Below are positions 1-10,888 of a stretch of 64,000 nucleotides of DNA, piece by piece. The notes under the pieces are model-generated. The model worked only from the letters and a program-made list of their open reading frames with translations. It searched no databases and had not been told where the DNA came from. Origin of the DNA: Gracilariopsis chorda (Eukaryota; Rhodophyta; Florideophyceae; Gracilariales; Gracilariaceae). Every line of letters begins with the position of its first letter. Positions within the stretch are counted from its first letter, which is position 1. A program made the translations under genes and the position numbers. The stretch is from contig NBIV01000294.1 of NCBI GenBank assembly GCA_003194525.1, forward strand, positions 1-64,000, given 5' to 3'.

Positions 1-1566
1 ATCAATAACAAGAAAGTCTAATGGAACGGAGACGCCCCTGAAGGATATAGGGATATCGTATAGTATTCCTCTGCACACGGCGCTCTGTCCATTGGCAACA
101 GTTATCTTCTTCGTCGTATGCTTGGGTTCCAGTGCTAGCCTGTCACACAGCTTGGTGGACATAAGGTTTGGAACAGCTCCAGAGTCGAGCAAAGCTTCAG
201 TCTCAGTCCCATATATCATAACGGGGACCGCCTTAAGACGTCTAGGCTGCTTACCGACTGGCCCAACAAAAGGGCGTCGAACATTGCTTTTGCGACCGAT
301 GAGCTTACGAATCTCTTTCTTCGCATCATCTGCGTCTCCTCTGATAAGTTGTCCAAAGGTCAGTCCGGAAGAGGCATTCGCGAGCTCAGTGAGAACGTTA
401 TATTTGCTTGCATGGTCTTGAAGACTCTGCTTTTTCGACTTCCTCTGTTTCGGCTTCTTGACTTTCTTTTCATGAACCTTAGGTCTCCGACCTCTCTCTT
501 CGTATCTTGTTGGATTGAGCAAAAGCAGGATGGGTGCACGACCGTCTGAACGGCGCTGTTTGGGCAACGCTTCACCGTCAGCACTTCTCTTGGTTGTGGC
601 GACTACATCAGCATTCCCGGCGTTTTCGGTGACAATTGATACGGGGTCGGATCCTTTCTGAAGATTAGATGCTGACTCTTTAGATTCCTCATTGGCATCC
701 CATACTTTGCGGGTATCTTCGGGTCGGATTCTTCGCCAACAAGTAATCTCTGAGTGTCCAATTTTCCCACAACGCGGGCATCGCGTATCTCGGTGCGGAT
801 TAGAGTCACATTGTGAGGCATAATGTCCGGGCTTCTTGCAGTATGAACAAACCTTTTCGTAGTCTCGACGCTCCGTCTGTGTCTTCTTAACCATTAATGA
901 CAGCTGAGCAAACTGCTCAGAGAGTTTGTCGACCTTAGACTCCAAAGCATGAGAGATAGTTTCTTCAGAAGATCTGTGGTTTTGGACAATACGCTTAGGT
1001 GGGGTACTTAATGAAACGTAGTTCCCCATTGCTTTCCGGGCAGCATCGAAGGCTTTCACTTGAACCTTCAACTAATCATAATCATCAGCGCCACGGAAAA
1101 CAACGAACTGGGCTAGATCAGCGTATTCCATTACAGCTTTCTTCAAAAGACCAAACTTAGCCTTAGCGTTGAATCCTGCCTTTAAGAAGAGGTTGTCCAT
1201 ATAGGTCAAGGAACCAACCAAGTCTGCATAATCCAATTTAGCAGAAATTGCAAGGCGTATATCTTCCTCAGGCTCCTCGGCTTTTCCAGAACGATCGATG
1301 AAAGCTTGCTTAACGGAGCGGTAGTCCTTTGCTTCTTCCGAAAGTGAACCATTAACAGCATAAGAATCATAGTAGAACTCAAAGGCTTTGTTGTCAAGGA
1401 AACCAAGCAATTCAAGTGCCATGTCCTCGTCAGTCTTTCCTCTCATTGCAACATTCTCAAAGTAAAAGAAGAACTTTACGACGTCAATAGAAGAACCGTC
1501 ATAAGAAGTAAATGCAGCGTTAGAGTCAGAAGAGCCCCCTCCTCGAGAGTAACATATGGGCGCCAT
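1..1566 (-). pseudogene. Gypsy family-1 copy A: gag and start of pol, cut by window edge
   Basis: Minus-strand gag followed by the beginning of pol of a Ty3/Gypsy retrotransposon; the rest of pol lies left of the window. The frame starts at an ATG at 1566, encodes a capsid-like gag domain, then is interrupted by an in-frame TAG at 1069-1071 directly after the residues Asp-Tyr-Asp. The frame then continues through two CCHC zinc knuckles (about 755-850) and a basic linker to the protease region near 100-250. The sequence is almost identical to copy B at 5680-7245, including the same TAG; copy C has a Glu codon there. It shares its 5' LTR with copy B, so it is the left unit of a tandem array. 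It is not functional as read. The family and domain order are certain; only the left boundary is unknown. Confidence 0.9.
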
Positions 1567-2617
1567 CACGAGACGGTGACGCAGGGGGCCAAAAAGTTGT
1601 AATAATAAAAGCCAAAAGGGTGCTCTTCGTAGCTAAAAGCCCCAAAACAAGTTGAAAACATTTGGATCAAAAGAACTAAACCCACTCGATGAAATAAAAC
1701 AACACTAGGGAGAGCAAGAGGCTCAATTCCCAAATAAAACTTCTTAACGTCTTTGTTGAAACGGCGCGCAACCCAAGAATTATGTCAAGGATCATTAAGG
1801 GTCAGACCCTCGGCTTCCGGTCAGACACACCGGATGTGAAGTGGATTCTGCAACCTACCTACCTCTGCACTAATCAGAAGCAGGCGCATACAATCCTTAC
1901 AGGGCTTCCCGAGGAGAGCTACTAGCAGCGGGATATGCTTCCACTCTATACCGAAGCTGGCCCTTTGCAGGAAAGGTTGCACGGCACGTCGCCTGCGGAT
2001 AGCTTCCCGTCAAGTACTTCCGTCCGGAAATCACCAGGTCTTTCGACCGACACCATTATCTGCGCAAACCTCCGGTGGGGCTCACATACGACAGAAACAC
2101 CTTCGGTACACACTACCCGTCTCCCGTCCACGCCTAAGGCGCTTCAACAGGTCTTAGCGACGGTTCTTCCCCACCCTATTGGACAACTAGCGGCACAAGC
2201 CTCACTAGAAGCCCTTAATCCAGTGGCGAACGCCTCACTGGTTGTTGATGATAGTTGAAGTGGCTGAAGGTTGATAGGGGGTGGGGCTTAGATGTTGGTC
2301 GATTGTTGAGGTGAGTTCAGACCGAAGTACGAAGCTCAGAACCTCTTTTTATAGTGTTTAGAGGCACTACAAACGAGCCAAATACGCATTTCTACTTGCT
2401 AGTTACTCATGTGTGCGTCTAGGTTACTCCATTGGCTTCTAGAGACCTCTGGAGCTGCACACTAACCAATAATAAAGCGAAAATTTGCGCCAGCATCACT
2501 AAAATACTGTAGTCTTTGCTGGGCCAACAAAGCGTGCAATGTGATAGACACTACTGGAACATTCTACACGTGTGTTCCAGCAATTTCTGGCACATTCTGC
2601 AACATTAGCGACCGACA
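1555..2617 (-). repeat. Family-1 LTR shared by copies A and B
   Basis: 1063-bp LTR read on the minus strand. It serves as the 5' LTR of copy A (gag of A starts inside its last bases) and as the 3' LTR of copy B (pol of B ends just to its right). The minus-strand start is TGTCGGTCGC. The end corresponds to the CACA terminus of copy C, here with a G-to-A change. It differs from the LTR at 7234-8296 by roughly fifteen substitutions by eye. Having one LTR between two internal regions is the signature of LTR-LTR recombination rather than two independent insertions. Confidence 0.92.
2345..2353 (-). promoter_or_regulatory. TATA box in shared LTR
   Basis: TATAAAAAG on the minus strand, at the same place in all four family-1 LTRs and upstream of gag in the correct orientation. 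It probably positions the transcript start of copy A. This is inferred from sequence and conserved position only. Confidence 0.5.
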
Positions 2618-2634
2618 CAACCCCAACCTCAAGG
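2618..2634 (-). other. Polypurine tract of copy B
   Basis: On the minus strand the purine-rich stretch AGGTTGGGG lies just before the TGTCGG start of the 3' LTR, where plus-strand priming occurs. Copy C has the same sequence at 39177-39192. Confidence 0.55.
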
Positions 2635-2661
2635 GTTGCCACGCCGCGGCAACCTGAAAAC

Positions 2662-5600
2662 CTAACCTTCCATCGGGCGCGCAATATACTTCTTCAAACG
2701 ACGGGCGTGTATTCCATGGCGAGTGTACTGGTTGTGTGGAGAAACCAACGTGTACCTTGGATGGTGAGCCTTCACAACACGACATGGACCAAAGTACTTA
2801 GAGGAAAAAGCAGGCCATTTCACGGTAGTGTTCAGGGCCTTTCCACGAGCCACAAGGACCAGATCACCGACTTCAAACTTCGTAATGGAGACTGCATCGA
2901 CTTCCTTCAAAGGCCTCAGAGCAGAACGTTTAGCTCTATGATTCCTTGATGTGAGCAGCTCCACTGAGCGGAACCGGTCAGAGGAGTCCCCAACTCGTGC
3001 CACGACACCACCTACATCGGAGTTCATACGTGGTTTCACGCCGTAAAGCAACTCGAACGGAGAGATCCCACTGGCAAGATGTCTGCGCCGGTATCTGTAC
3101 AGAATCGAAGGCAGGTGTTCGTCCCAACTTGAACGATTATCCAGAGTTTTCTTTCCTATTGCTCTTTTCAGAGTACCAACCATCCTTTCAGCTCGGCCAT
3201 TGGACATGGGGGCGTACGCCAAGACCGTTTTCCATTTGATACCATGGTCCTCCATGAATGAGACGAGCGACTTAGAACTGAAGCATGTAGCATTGTCCGA
3301 CACCACGATACGAGGGAAACCCAACACGGCAATGATCTCTTTTTTCACGAAGTCTATCACCTCCTGTTACGTAGACCATTTTGTCGGTACGGCAAGTGGC
3401 CAACCAGTCAAATGCTCAACACAAACCAGAATGAAACGGTTTCCGGATTCGGTAGTCGGAAGAGGACCTGCAAAATCAATCGAGAAGACGTCAAAGAGAG
3501 AGGAAATGGGAGTCCGAAGGTTGCTTTAATACCTTGGTAGTGGTGTGAGTCTCTGGCATTCGTCACAACTCTTGACGTAGTTGCCGATATCTTCATGCAT
3601 AGTGGGCCACCAGTATCTCTCAGTGATGAACTTCCTTGTAGTCTTCAAATCCCAGTGTCCAATCTCATCATGTAATGACTTGATAATGATCTGTCGCCGA
3701 CCAATAACAGGAACAACTCGCAGTGCGTTTGGCATCCTTCTGAATAATTTTGCTTCCCAGACCAGGAATTTCTTCGCACTTCGTCGGATTGCTGGGCGGA
3801 GACGTGCATCAGTCTCATCTGTAGGCACACCACACAAAAAGCGCGCAATGTTTGCGTAGTATGGTTCAAGACCGGAGAAGTCGTCAGGCTCAACAGCCAT
3901 ACAAGCAAGGTTGCCTTCATCTTGTAACGGCTCGATCTCGTCTCCGTGAACTATCCTTGACAGATAATCTGCTGCGCCATTCTCCTTGCCTGCGCGATAC
4001 ACTATTTCAAAGTCATACTCGGCCAGAAAGTCTAGCCAGCGAGCTAAGTGCCCATGTATATCGCGCTTCTGAAATGCATATCGTAAAGCCATATGGTCCG
4101 TGATTACCTTGAATGGAACAGACGAGAGTAGGTACAATCTGAACTTCTTGAGAGCAAAGATAACTGCCAATGCTTCTCTTTCACATGCCGAGTAGTTCTT
4201 TTCCGCAGCGGTCATAGTACGACTGGCAAACTGCAGAGGATGTATCTTCCCATCTTCCTTTTTCTGAGAGAGAACTGCGCCGAGTGAAACACTAGAGGCG
4301 TCCGTTTCCACAATGAAAGGCTGCTCGAAGTTTGGAAATGGAAGTACCGGAGGCTCAGTCATCTTTTTCTTCAGACCGTGGAAAGCTTCTAGCATCTCTC
4401 CGGTCCAACGCAGCTTCTTATTCCTCGATATAGCACTGTGAAGCATGGCGGAGGTCTCAGCAAAGTTTCTGATGAACCTTCGATAGTATCCGGCTAGTCC
4501 CAGAAAAGATCGTAGTTCCGTAGTGGTGGCAGGAATTGGGGCATCCTGGATCTTAGCAATCTTCTCCTGGTCTACGTGCACTCCATCTCTGTTGATGACA
4601 TGGCCTAGAAGAGACACCTCCGATAGTGCAAAGAAAAATTTGGACAGTTTGAGCTTCAATCCATGCTTTGCAATCCGACCAATCACAGCCTTCAAGTGAA
4701 TCACGTGCTCTCTGAGGCTTCTTGAGAATATGACAACGTCATCAATGTAAACCCGAACGAATGGAAGTCCTCTTAGCACATGATCCATCATCCATTGAAA
4801 GGTGGAAGGGGCATTCATGAGGCCAAATGGCATGACTTCGAACATGAAAGTTCCGTATCTGCACACAAAGGTCTTCATCTCTTTGCAATCCTCAGACATC
4901 TTGACTTGCCAGTATCCAGAGAACAGGTCGAGCGTAGTGAAGACACAGCAACCTTCAAGTTCGTCAAAGATCTCTTCCATGCGTGGCAAAGGCCAGCGGT
5001 CAGCTTTCATGACTCTGTTCAGCTCTCTGTAATCGACACAAAACCTTGCGCTTCCATCTTTCTTCGAGGCAATGACAATTGGAAACGACCAAGCAGAGGC
5101 TGAAGGGGTAATGATACCAGCTTCGAGAAGAAGATCAATCTCCTTGCGTACGAACTCGTTGTGCTTCGGCGACATCCTCCTGGCTCTGAAGTAGATTGGT
5201 TTGTCAACTGTCAACTCGAAAGAGTGAGAAACAGGCACATCGGCTGGGCTTAAGTCTTTCAATGACCAAGCGATTACATTCGAGTCCTTCAGACAAGAAA
5301 CCAAGTCGTCTCTTTCATCCTCTGAAATGTGCGAGAGTTTTGAAAAGAGTAACTTCTCGTGCTGCTCATCGGTAGTGATGTCCAATTGCGGGATCATTTC
5401 GGGAGTCTCGCCATGCTTCTTTTCTGTTAGAGCAAGCACGAGTTGTTCATCATTTTCAGAAGCAGTTTCAGAGTCAATAGCGGCGTCAGAATCTGTATTG
5501 AAGTCGTCGCTATCCGTCTGGAAACCCTCTTCGTCTGAAATCTCGACGCGAGAATAGTCAAAGCCAAGTGTTACTCTTTTTCCATCAATATTCATCTTCA

Positions 5601-6750
5601 CGTGCTGATTTCCGAGGTCAAGGCAGGCTTGTAACGATTCAAGTGTTGGACAACACACAATAATGTCGAATGGCGGACCATCAATAACAAGAAAGTCTAA
5701 TGGAACGGAGACGCCCCTGAAGGATATAGGGATATCGTATAGTATTCCTCTGCACACGGCGCTCTGTCCATTGGCAACAGTTATCTTCTTCGTCGTATGC
5801 TTGGGTTCCAGTGCTAGCCTGTCACACAGCTTGGTTGACATAAGGTTTGGAACAGCTCCAGAGTCGAGCAAAGCTTCAGTCTCAGTCCCATATATCATAA
5901 CGGGGACCGCCTTAAGACGTCTAGGCTGCTTACCGACTGGCCCAACAAAAGGGCGTCGAACATTGCTTTTGCGACCGATGAGCTTACGAATCTCTTTCTT
6001 CGCATCATCTGCGTCTCCTCTGATAATTTGTCCAAAGGTCAGTCCGGAAGAGGCATTCGCGAGCTCAGTGAGAACGTTATATTTGCTTGCATGGTCTTGA
6101 AGACTCTGCTTTTTCGACTTCTTCTGTTTCGGCTTCTTGACTTTTTTTTCATGAACCTTAGGTCTCCGAACTCTCTCTTCGTATCTTGTTGGATTGAGCA
6201 AAAGCAGGATGGGTGCACGACCGTCTGAACGGCGCTGTTTGGGCAACGCTTCACCGTCAGCACTTCTCTTGGTTGTGGCGACTACATCAGCATTCCCGGC
6301 GTTTTCGGTGACAATTGATACGGGGTCGGATCCTTTCTGAAGATTAGATGCTGACTCTTTAGATTCCTCATTGGCATCCCATACTTTGCGGGTATCTTCG
6401 GGTCGGATTCTTCGCCAACAAGTACTCTCTGAGTGTCCAATTTTCCCACAACGCGGGCATCGCGTATCTCGGTGCGGATTAGAGTCACATTGTGAGGCAT
6501 AATGTCCGGGCGTCTTGCAGTATGAACAAACCTTTTCGTAGTCTCGACGCTCCGTCTGTGTCTTCTTAACCATTAATGACAGCTGAGCAAACTGCTCAGA
6601 GAGTTTGTCGACCTTAGACTCCAAAGCATGAGAGATAGTTTCTTCAGAAGATCTGTGGTTTTGGACAATACGCTGAGGTGGGGTACTTAATGAAACGTAG
6701 TTCCCCATTGCTTTCCGGGCAGCATCGAAGGCTTTCACTTGAACCTTCAA
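2662..6750 (-). pseudogene. Gypsy family-1 copy B: zinc knuckles, protease, RT, RNase H, integrase
   Basis: Minus-strand pol of a Ty3/Gypsy element. In order it shows two CCHC zinc knuckles (CSYCKTPGHYASQC and CPRCGKIGHSESTC), an aspartic protease with DSGA, a reverse transcriptase with YIDD, RNase H (TDASS, EREAL, TDHMA), and an integrase with the HHCC finger and a D-D-E core (SDNAT, NGRAER). RT before integrase is the Ty3/Gypsy order. Comparison with copy C shows nonsense changes: TAG at 6748-6750 where C has Glu, TAA at 3526-3528 where C has Tyr in the integrase finger region, and TAA at 3367-3369 where C has Ser. The copy cannot make a full polyprotein. Residues from RT through RNase H are otherwise intact, so inactivation looks recent. 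Confidence 0.93.
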
Positions 6751-7245
6751 CTAATCATAATCATCAGCGCCACGGAAAACAACGAACTGGGCTAGATCAG
6801 CGTATTCCATTACAGCTTTCTTCAAAAGACCAAACTTAGCCTTAGCGTTGAATCCTGCCTTTAAGAAGAGGTTGTCCATATAGGTCAAGGAACCAACCAA
6901 GTCTGCATAATCCAATTTAGCAGAAATTGCAAGGCGTATATCTTCCTCAGGCTCCTCGGCTTTTCCAGAACGATCGATGAAAGCTTGCTTAACGGAGCGG
7001 TAGTACTTTGCTTCTTCCAAAAGTGAACCATTAACAGCATAAGAATCATAGTAGAACTCAAAGGCTTTGTTCTCAAGGAAACCATGCAACTCAAGTGCCA
7101 TGTCCTCGTCAGTCTTTCCTCTCATTGCAACATTCCCAAAGTAAAAGAAGAACTTTACGACGTCAATAGAAGAACCGTCATAAGAAGTAAATGCAGCGTT
7201 AGAGTCAGAAGAGCCCCCTTCTCGAGAGTACCATGTGGGCGCCAT
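6751..7245 (-). pseudogene. Gypsy family-1 copy B gag
   Basis: N-terminal gag (capsid-like) frame beginning at an ATG at 7245 that lies inside the last 12 bases of the 5' LTR, so the primer-binding region is translated as part of gag. The product begins MAPTWYSREGG and ends at an in-frame TAG after Asp-Tyr-Asp, beyond which the same frame continues into the zinc knuckles and pol. The family normally makes one gag-pol frame, as copy C shows across this junction. Gag has no recognisable enzymatic motif, and its role as capsid is inferred from position. Confidence 0.85.
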
Positions 7246-8296
7246 CACGAGACGGTGACGCAGGGGGCCAAAAAGTTGTAATAATAAAAGCCAAAAGGGT
7301 GCTCTTCGTAGCTAAAAGCCCCAAAACAAGTTGAAAACAGTGCGATCAAAAGAACTAAACCCACTCGATGAAATAAAACAACACTAAGGAGAGCAAGAGG
7401 CTCAATCCCCAAATAAAACTTCTTAACTTCTTTGTTGAAACGGCGCGCAACCCAAGAATTATGTCAAGGATCATTAAGGGTCAGACCCTCGGCTTCCGGT
7501 CAGACACACCGGATGTGAAGTGGATTCTGCAACCTACCTACCTCTGCACTAATCAGAAGCAAACGCATACAATCCTTACAGGGCTTCCCGAGGAGAGCTA
7601 CTAGCAGCGGGATATGCTTCCACTCTATACCGAAGCTGGCCCTTTGCAGGAAAGGTTGCACGGCACGTCGCCTGCGGATAGCTTCCCGTCAAGTACTTCC
7701 GTCCGGAAATCACCAGGTCTTTCGACCGACACCATTATCTGCGCAAACCTCCGGTGGGGCTCACAGACGACAGAAACACCTTCGGTACACACTACCCGTC
7801 TCCCGTCCACGCCTAAGGCGCTTCAACAGGTCTTAGCGACGGTTCTTCCCCACCCTATTGGACAACTAGCGGCACAAGCCTCACTAGAAGCCCCTAATCC
7901 AGTGGCGAACGCCTCACTGGTTGTTGATGATAGTTGAAGTGGGTGAAGGTTGATAGGGGGTGGGGCTTAGATGTTTGTTGATTGTTGAGGTGAGTTCAGA
8001 CCGAAGTACGAAGCTCAGAACCTCTTTTTATAGCGTTTAGAGGCACTACAAACGAGCCAAATACGCATTTCTACTTGCTAGTTACTCATGTGTGCGTCTA
8101 GGTTACTCCATTGGCTTCTAGAGACCTCTGGAGCTGCACACTAACCAATAATAAAGCGAAAATTTGCGCCAGCATCACTAAAATACTGTAGTCTTTGCTG
8201 GGCCAACAAAGCGTGCAATGTGCTAGACACTACTGGAACATTCTACACGTGTGTTCCAGCAATTTATGGCACATTCTGCAACATTAGCGACCGAAA
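7234..8296 (-). repeat. Family-1 5' LTR of copy B
   Basis: 1063-bp LTR, minus orientation. It ends at 8296 if the terminal TGT of the family has become TTT here (the plus strand reads ccgaaa where copies A and C read ccgaca). Non-repeated sequence follows. The target-site duplication cannot be tested because the other end of the tandem is outside the window. Confidence 0.9.
8024..8032 (-). promoter_or_regulatory. TATA box in copy B 5' LTR
   Basis: TATAAAAAG on the minus strand, conserved in position with the other three LTRs of the family and upstream of gag of copy B. Confidence 0.5.
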
Positions 8297-9209
8297 CGAT
8301 TCTTGGAATGGGGTCCACAAATTCCACCTCATCAAATAAATACTAGATTTTCAAGAAAACGCAGAAGTTGATTCTTTTGAGACGTTGAGGCGGCTATCGT
8401 CGTAGAGCACCTTTTCTGTCCTCTTTGGCGCACGTTCCGACTTCTGTGTCCAGAGCCGTGAGCAGCAAGGTCCTCAACGAATGAAGATTGCCGCTCTCTC
8501 TTTGTGAAGTGTCATATTAAACCCATTCTCCCATCCCAGGAGCAGCATGAAGTGCTTTATTATGCTGTAGGTAGCTGGTTATGTCTCGCTACCAGATGAT
8601 CGGAGTGTATACTCTGTCTTCGCCCTTCCCCAAACCTCGTAAATACTTTAGCACAGAATACTTGAAAACTAAAAAGACTGACTATTTTCTCCTTTAAAGA
8701 GGTGGAGGTTGGACAGGATTGCTACATGTACAACTAGCATAGATGTGTAACGTTGCAGCAACTTCAAACTCTTGAGGAATTGTCCATTACTAGGCCAAAT
8801 AGGCCTCCTGACATTTTTCGTCTGCCCCGAATGAAATACCATGTACTTTGGGACCTTTGGAAATCAAGTACACGTGCGACCCACTAGGGTATCGATTCTC
8901 ACTTGCTTGGTAACTGGCGAGGAGCAGCGAAGATCCCAGAACAGGAGAAACTCCCACTACCGTTACAGAGCAACAGGAGGAAAACAAGAAACACCAACAG
9001 TTGCAACGCGAGGAAGCCGCAGTCTGGAACTGCAAAAATGCATTCTAAAGCTGGTACTCGAAGGAATCGAGGCCCAACTCGGTTTAGCGGGTGCGGACAC
9101 AGCTCTGCAACCAAACTTCGGTAAGTAACTGAACTGCTATGTTCACAAAGCTATGTTCACAAACCTATTGTTTTCGTTATCAATGGAAATTGCTGCAATT
9201 ACTTGAAAT
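8297..9209. other. No recognisable gene
   Basis: Flank of the Gypsy tandem. Only short, overlapping open frames on both strands without domain features are present. A 14-bp direct repeat (gctatgttcacaaa, twice) lies at about 9137-9164. Nothing else was identified. Confidence 0.5.
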
Positions 9210-9710
9210 CTAGTTGAAAAGGTTCATTCCATACCACACGATCCGCGCCTTGGAAGGAGGAACACATGAGATCAAAGTTTCTCCGGACGGGTTCTCAGGC
9301 GAATATCGTATGATGCGCACTTCAGCACCAGGTGGGCAAGAATAGACATCCTCGTAGAAGTAGTTCAGTCCGGTGTACTGTTTGTCTGGTACATCAGCAT
9401 GATCCAATTCCGTACTACTGCCATCGGTGGCCGAGACACTCGTATGTCTACAACTCGCGTCAGCTTCGACATTATAGACAATTTCTCGTTTGGTGGAAAA
9501 GAAGAACTTCGACTCAGAGACTGGGTTCGGGTAGTTATGGCAAAGCATGAGCACTCCACGATTATAGAATTCTCCCACTCTTACGGACCTAGGAATAACG
9601 GCTTCATCCCCCTTCACGCCGTGGCCACTGGGATCAACAGCGCCAGTCGGAACAAGACCAACAGACAGGACAGCGGTGAGAACGGCGATGAAAAGAGTAT
9701 TGAGAGACAT
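9210..9710 (-). CDS. Small secreted protein, 166 aa, family unknown
   Basis: Single-exon minus-strand frame. I chose the ATG at 9708-9710 because it opens directly into a classic signal peptide: a short polar start, a hydrophobic core (TLFIAVLTAVLSVGL) and a small-residue cleavage region near residue 25. The mature part is about 140 residues and polar, with four cysteines (in LCHN, SCRH, SCPP and SCVP), so two disulfides are possible. There are no transmembrane segments after the signal and no known catalytic motif. A TATA-like box lies about 100 bp upstream. Unlike its neighbours it has no stops or frameshifts and no transposon features, so it is likely a resident host gene. Function is unknown; extracellular or cell-wall location is inferred from the signal peptide. 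Confidence 0.65.
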   Translation of the reverse strand: MSLNTLFIAVLTAVLSVGLVPTGAVDPSGHGVKGDEAVIPRSVRVGEFYNRGVLMLCHNYPNPVSESKFFFSTKREIVYNVEADASCRHTSVSATDGSSTELDHADVPDKQYTGLNYFYEDVYSCPPGAEVRIIRYSPENPSGETLISCVPPSKARIVWYGMNLFN

Positions 9711-9812
9711 AATTGCAGAGTTTAGCGAGAGTAGGTTGAAGAGAAGCACAAGTTCGGTATGCTTGCTTTGTCGGATGCGCGGGGCATTTCACCGCGAGGG
9801 CACCAGCTAGTA

Positions 9813-9821
9813 CTATTTATA
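9813..9821 (-). promoter_or_regulatory. TATA-like box of the secreted-protein gene
   Basis: TATAAATAG on the minus strand, about 100 bp upstream of the chosen start at 9710. Position and sequence suit a core promoter. No transcript evidence is available from sequence. Confidence 0.4.
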
Positions 9822-10888
9822 TGGATTATTTTCTTTCGTTTTATCCTCAGAAAGTGTAATACATATGCATTCCTAGCTGGTTAATTTGCTTTGTCAGTTT
9901 TGCAAATCTCCATCACATGCTCAAAGCTCTCATCTTCGGGGGCCGTTGCGATCCAATGCATGTGTGGCTACATCATTCATTCTGCATCACTGGATTTTTT
10001 AACGAAGGGAACTACGGTGAGGAGCTTCGTGTATTCTGCAAGAGTTATTGCTCTGTCCATACTTTTGCAACAACTCTTCGAACCCAAGGGCTCACGTTGA
10101 GTAACTGGTGGACACTGGCTGGAGTTTGATGCGGCATAGCGCTGCCCTGGCCCTGATCACTAGTGACAATGATAGGCAGCAAAGTGACTATGTACAATAA
10201 GGTCAGAGAGAAATCCATTCTGATATCTACTTATTTTGGTTATGTGTGCTACCTCTTTCAAGATGGGAAGTACGCTCTAACGTCCGAATCTACAGAGGCT
10301 TTCTCCTTCTGCCAACTTCTTATTGCACAACTTGCATATCCCTTTCAAATTATTTGAGTGTTCTGGGGAATACTGGGGCTTTCCAAGAAAAGCCACTCTG
10401 AGAGAATGACAAAGTTATAGCCAATGAGCTCCTATAGAATGGAACCGCACTCGCTGAAAGTTTCTCAGTATGGAGTGGGTATGTCGACCCCACTCCAAAA
10501 CGACACATCTCGATTTCTACGTAAGTTACACAACAGATACTCTCATTTTATGAATACAAGCAGCAACCTAACACCTCCCAATCGATCTCTCCATCAACCT
10601 TGCTTTGACCATGACCATCAACATTACCGTAACCAACGAATTGTGTTCTTCATGTTGTCAATACAGATTTCGCATCGTTCCGCTTCCGATCTTTTCACTG
10701 AACATGATTCCAGAAACCATACAATCCTTGAACGACTTCTTATTGTGCCAGTGGTGCTTAATGTACACAAGCAAGCTGCTAGAATCCGAGTATTGTCTAA
10801 CATCACGTCGAATTGTTTCCAAGCCGTTGAAGTACACAAGAAACGGAATTAAGCGTGCGATTCACAGCAGATGTAACACTGATTGGTA
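9822..10888. other. No recognisable gene
   Basis: Contains a few plus-strand open frames of 60-140 codons (for example 10424-10852), rich in Ser, His and Asn and without domain signatures. These are probably chance frames. The interval separates the secreted-protein gene from the Myb-like gene. Confidence 0.4.

Larger units (their letters stand above)
1..8296 (-). mobile_element. Tandem Ty3/Gypsy array (copies A and B)
   Basis: Two internal regions and at least two LTRs in the order internal(A), LTR 1555-2617, internal(B), LTR 7234-8296, all in minus orientation. The copies share the same inactivating TAG in gag, so the duplication followed that mutation. The most economical origin is unequal recombination between LTRs of sister copies. 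The left LTR of A is outside the window. Confidence 0.88.

Noticed and set aside
1935-2258. 107-codon plus-strand frame present in every family-1 LTR
   Set aside because: It is antisense within the LTR, the copies are nearly identical anyway, and most differences between copies change the amino acid, so there is no sign of coding selection.
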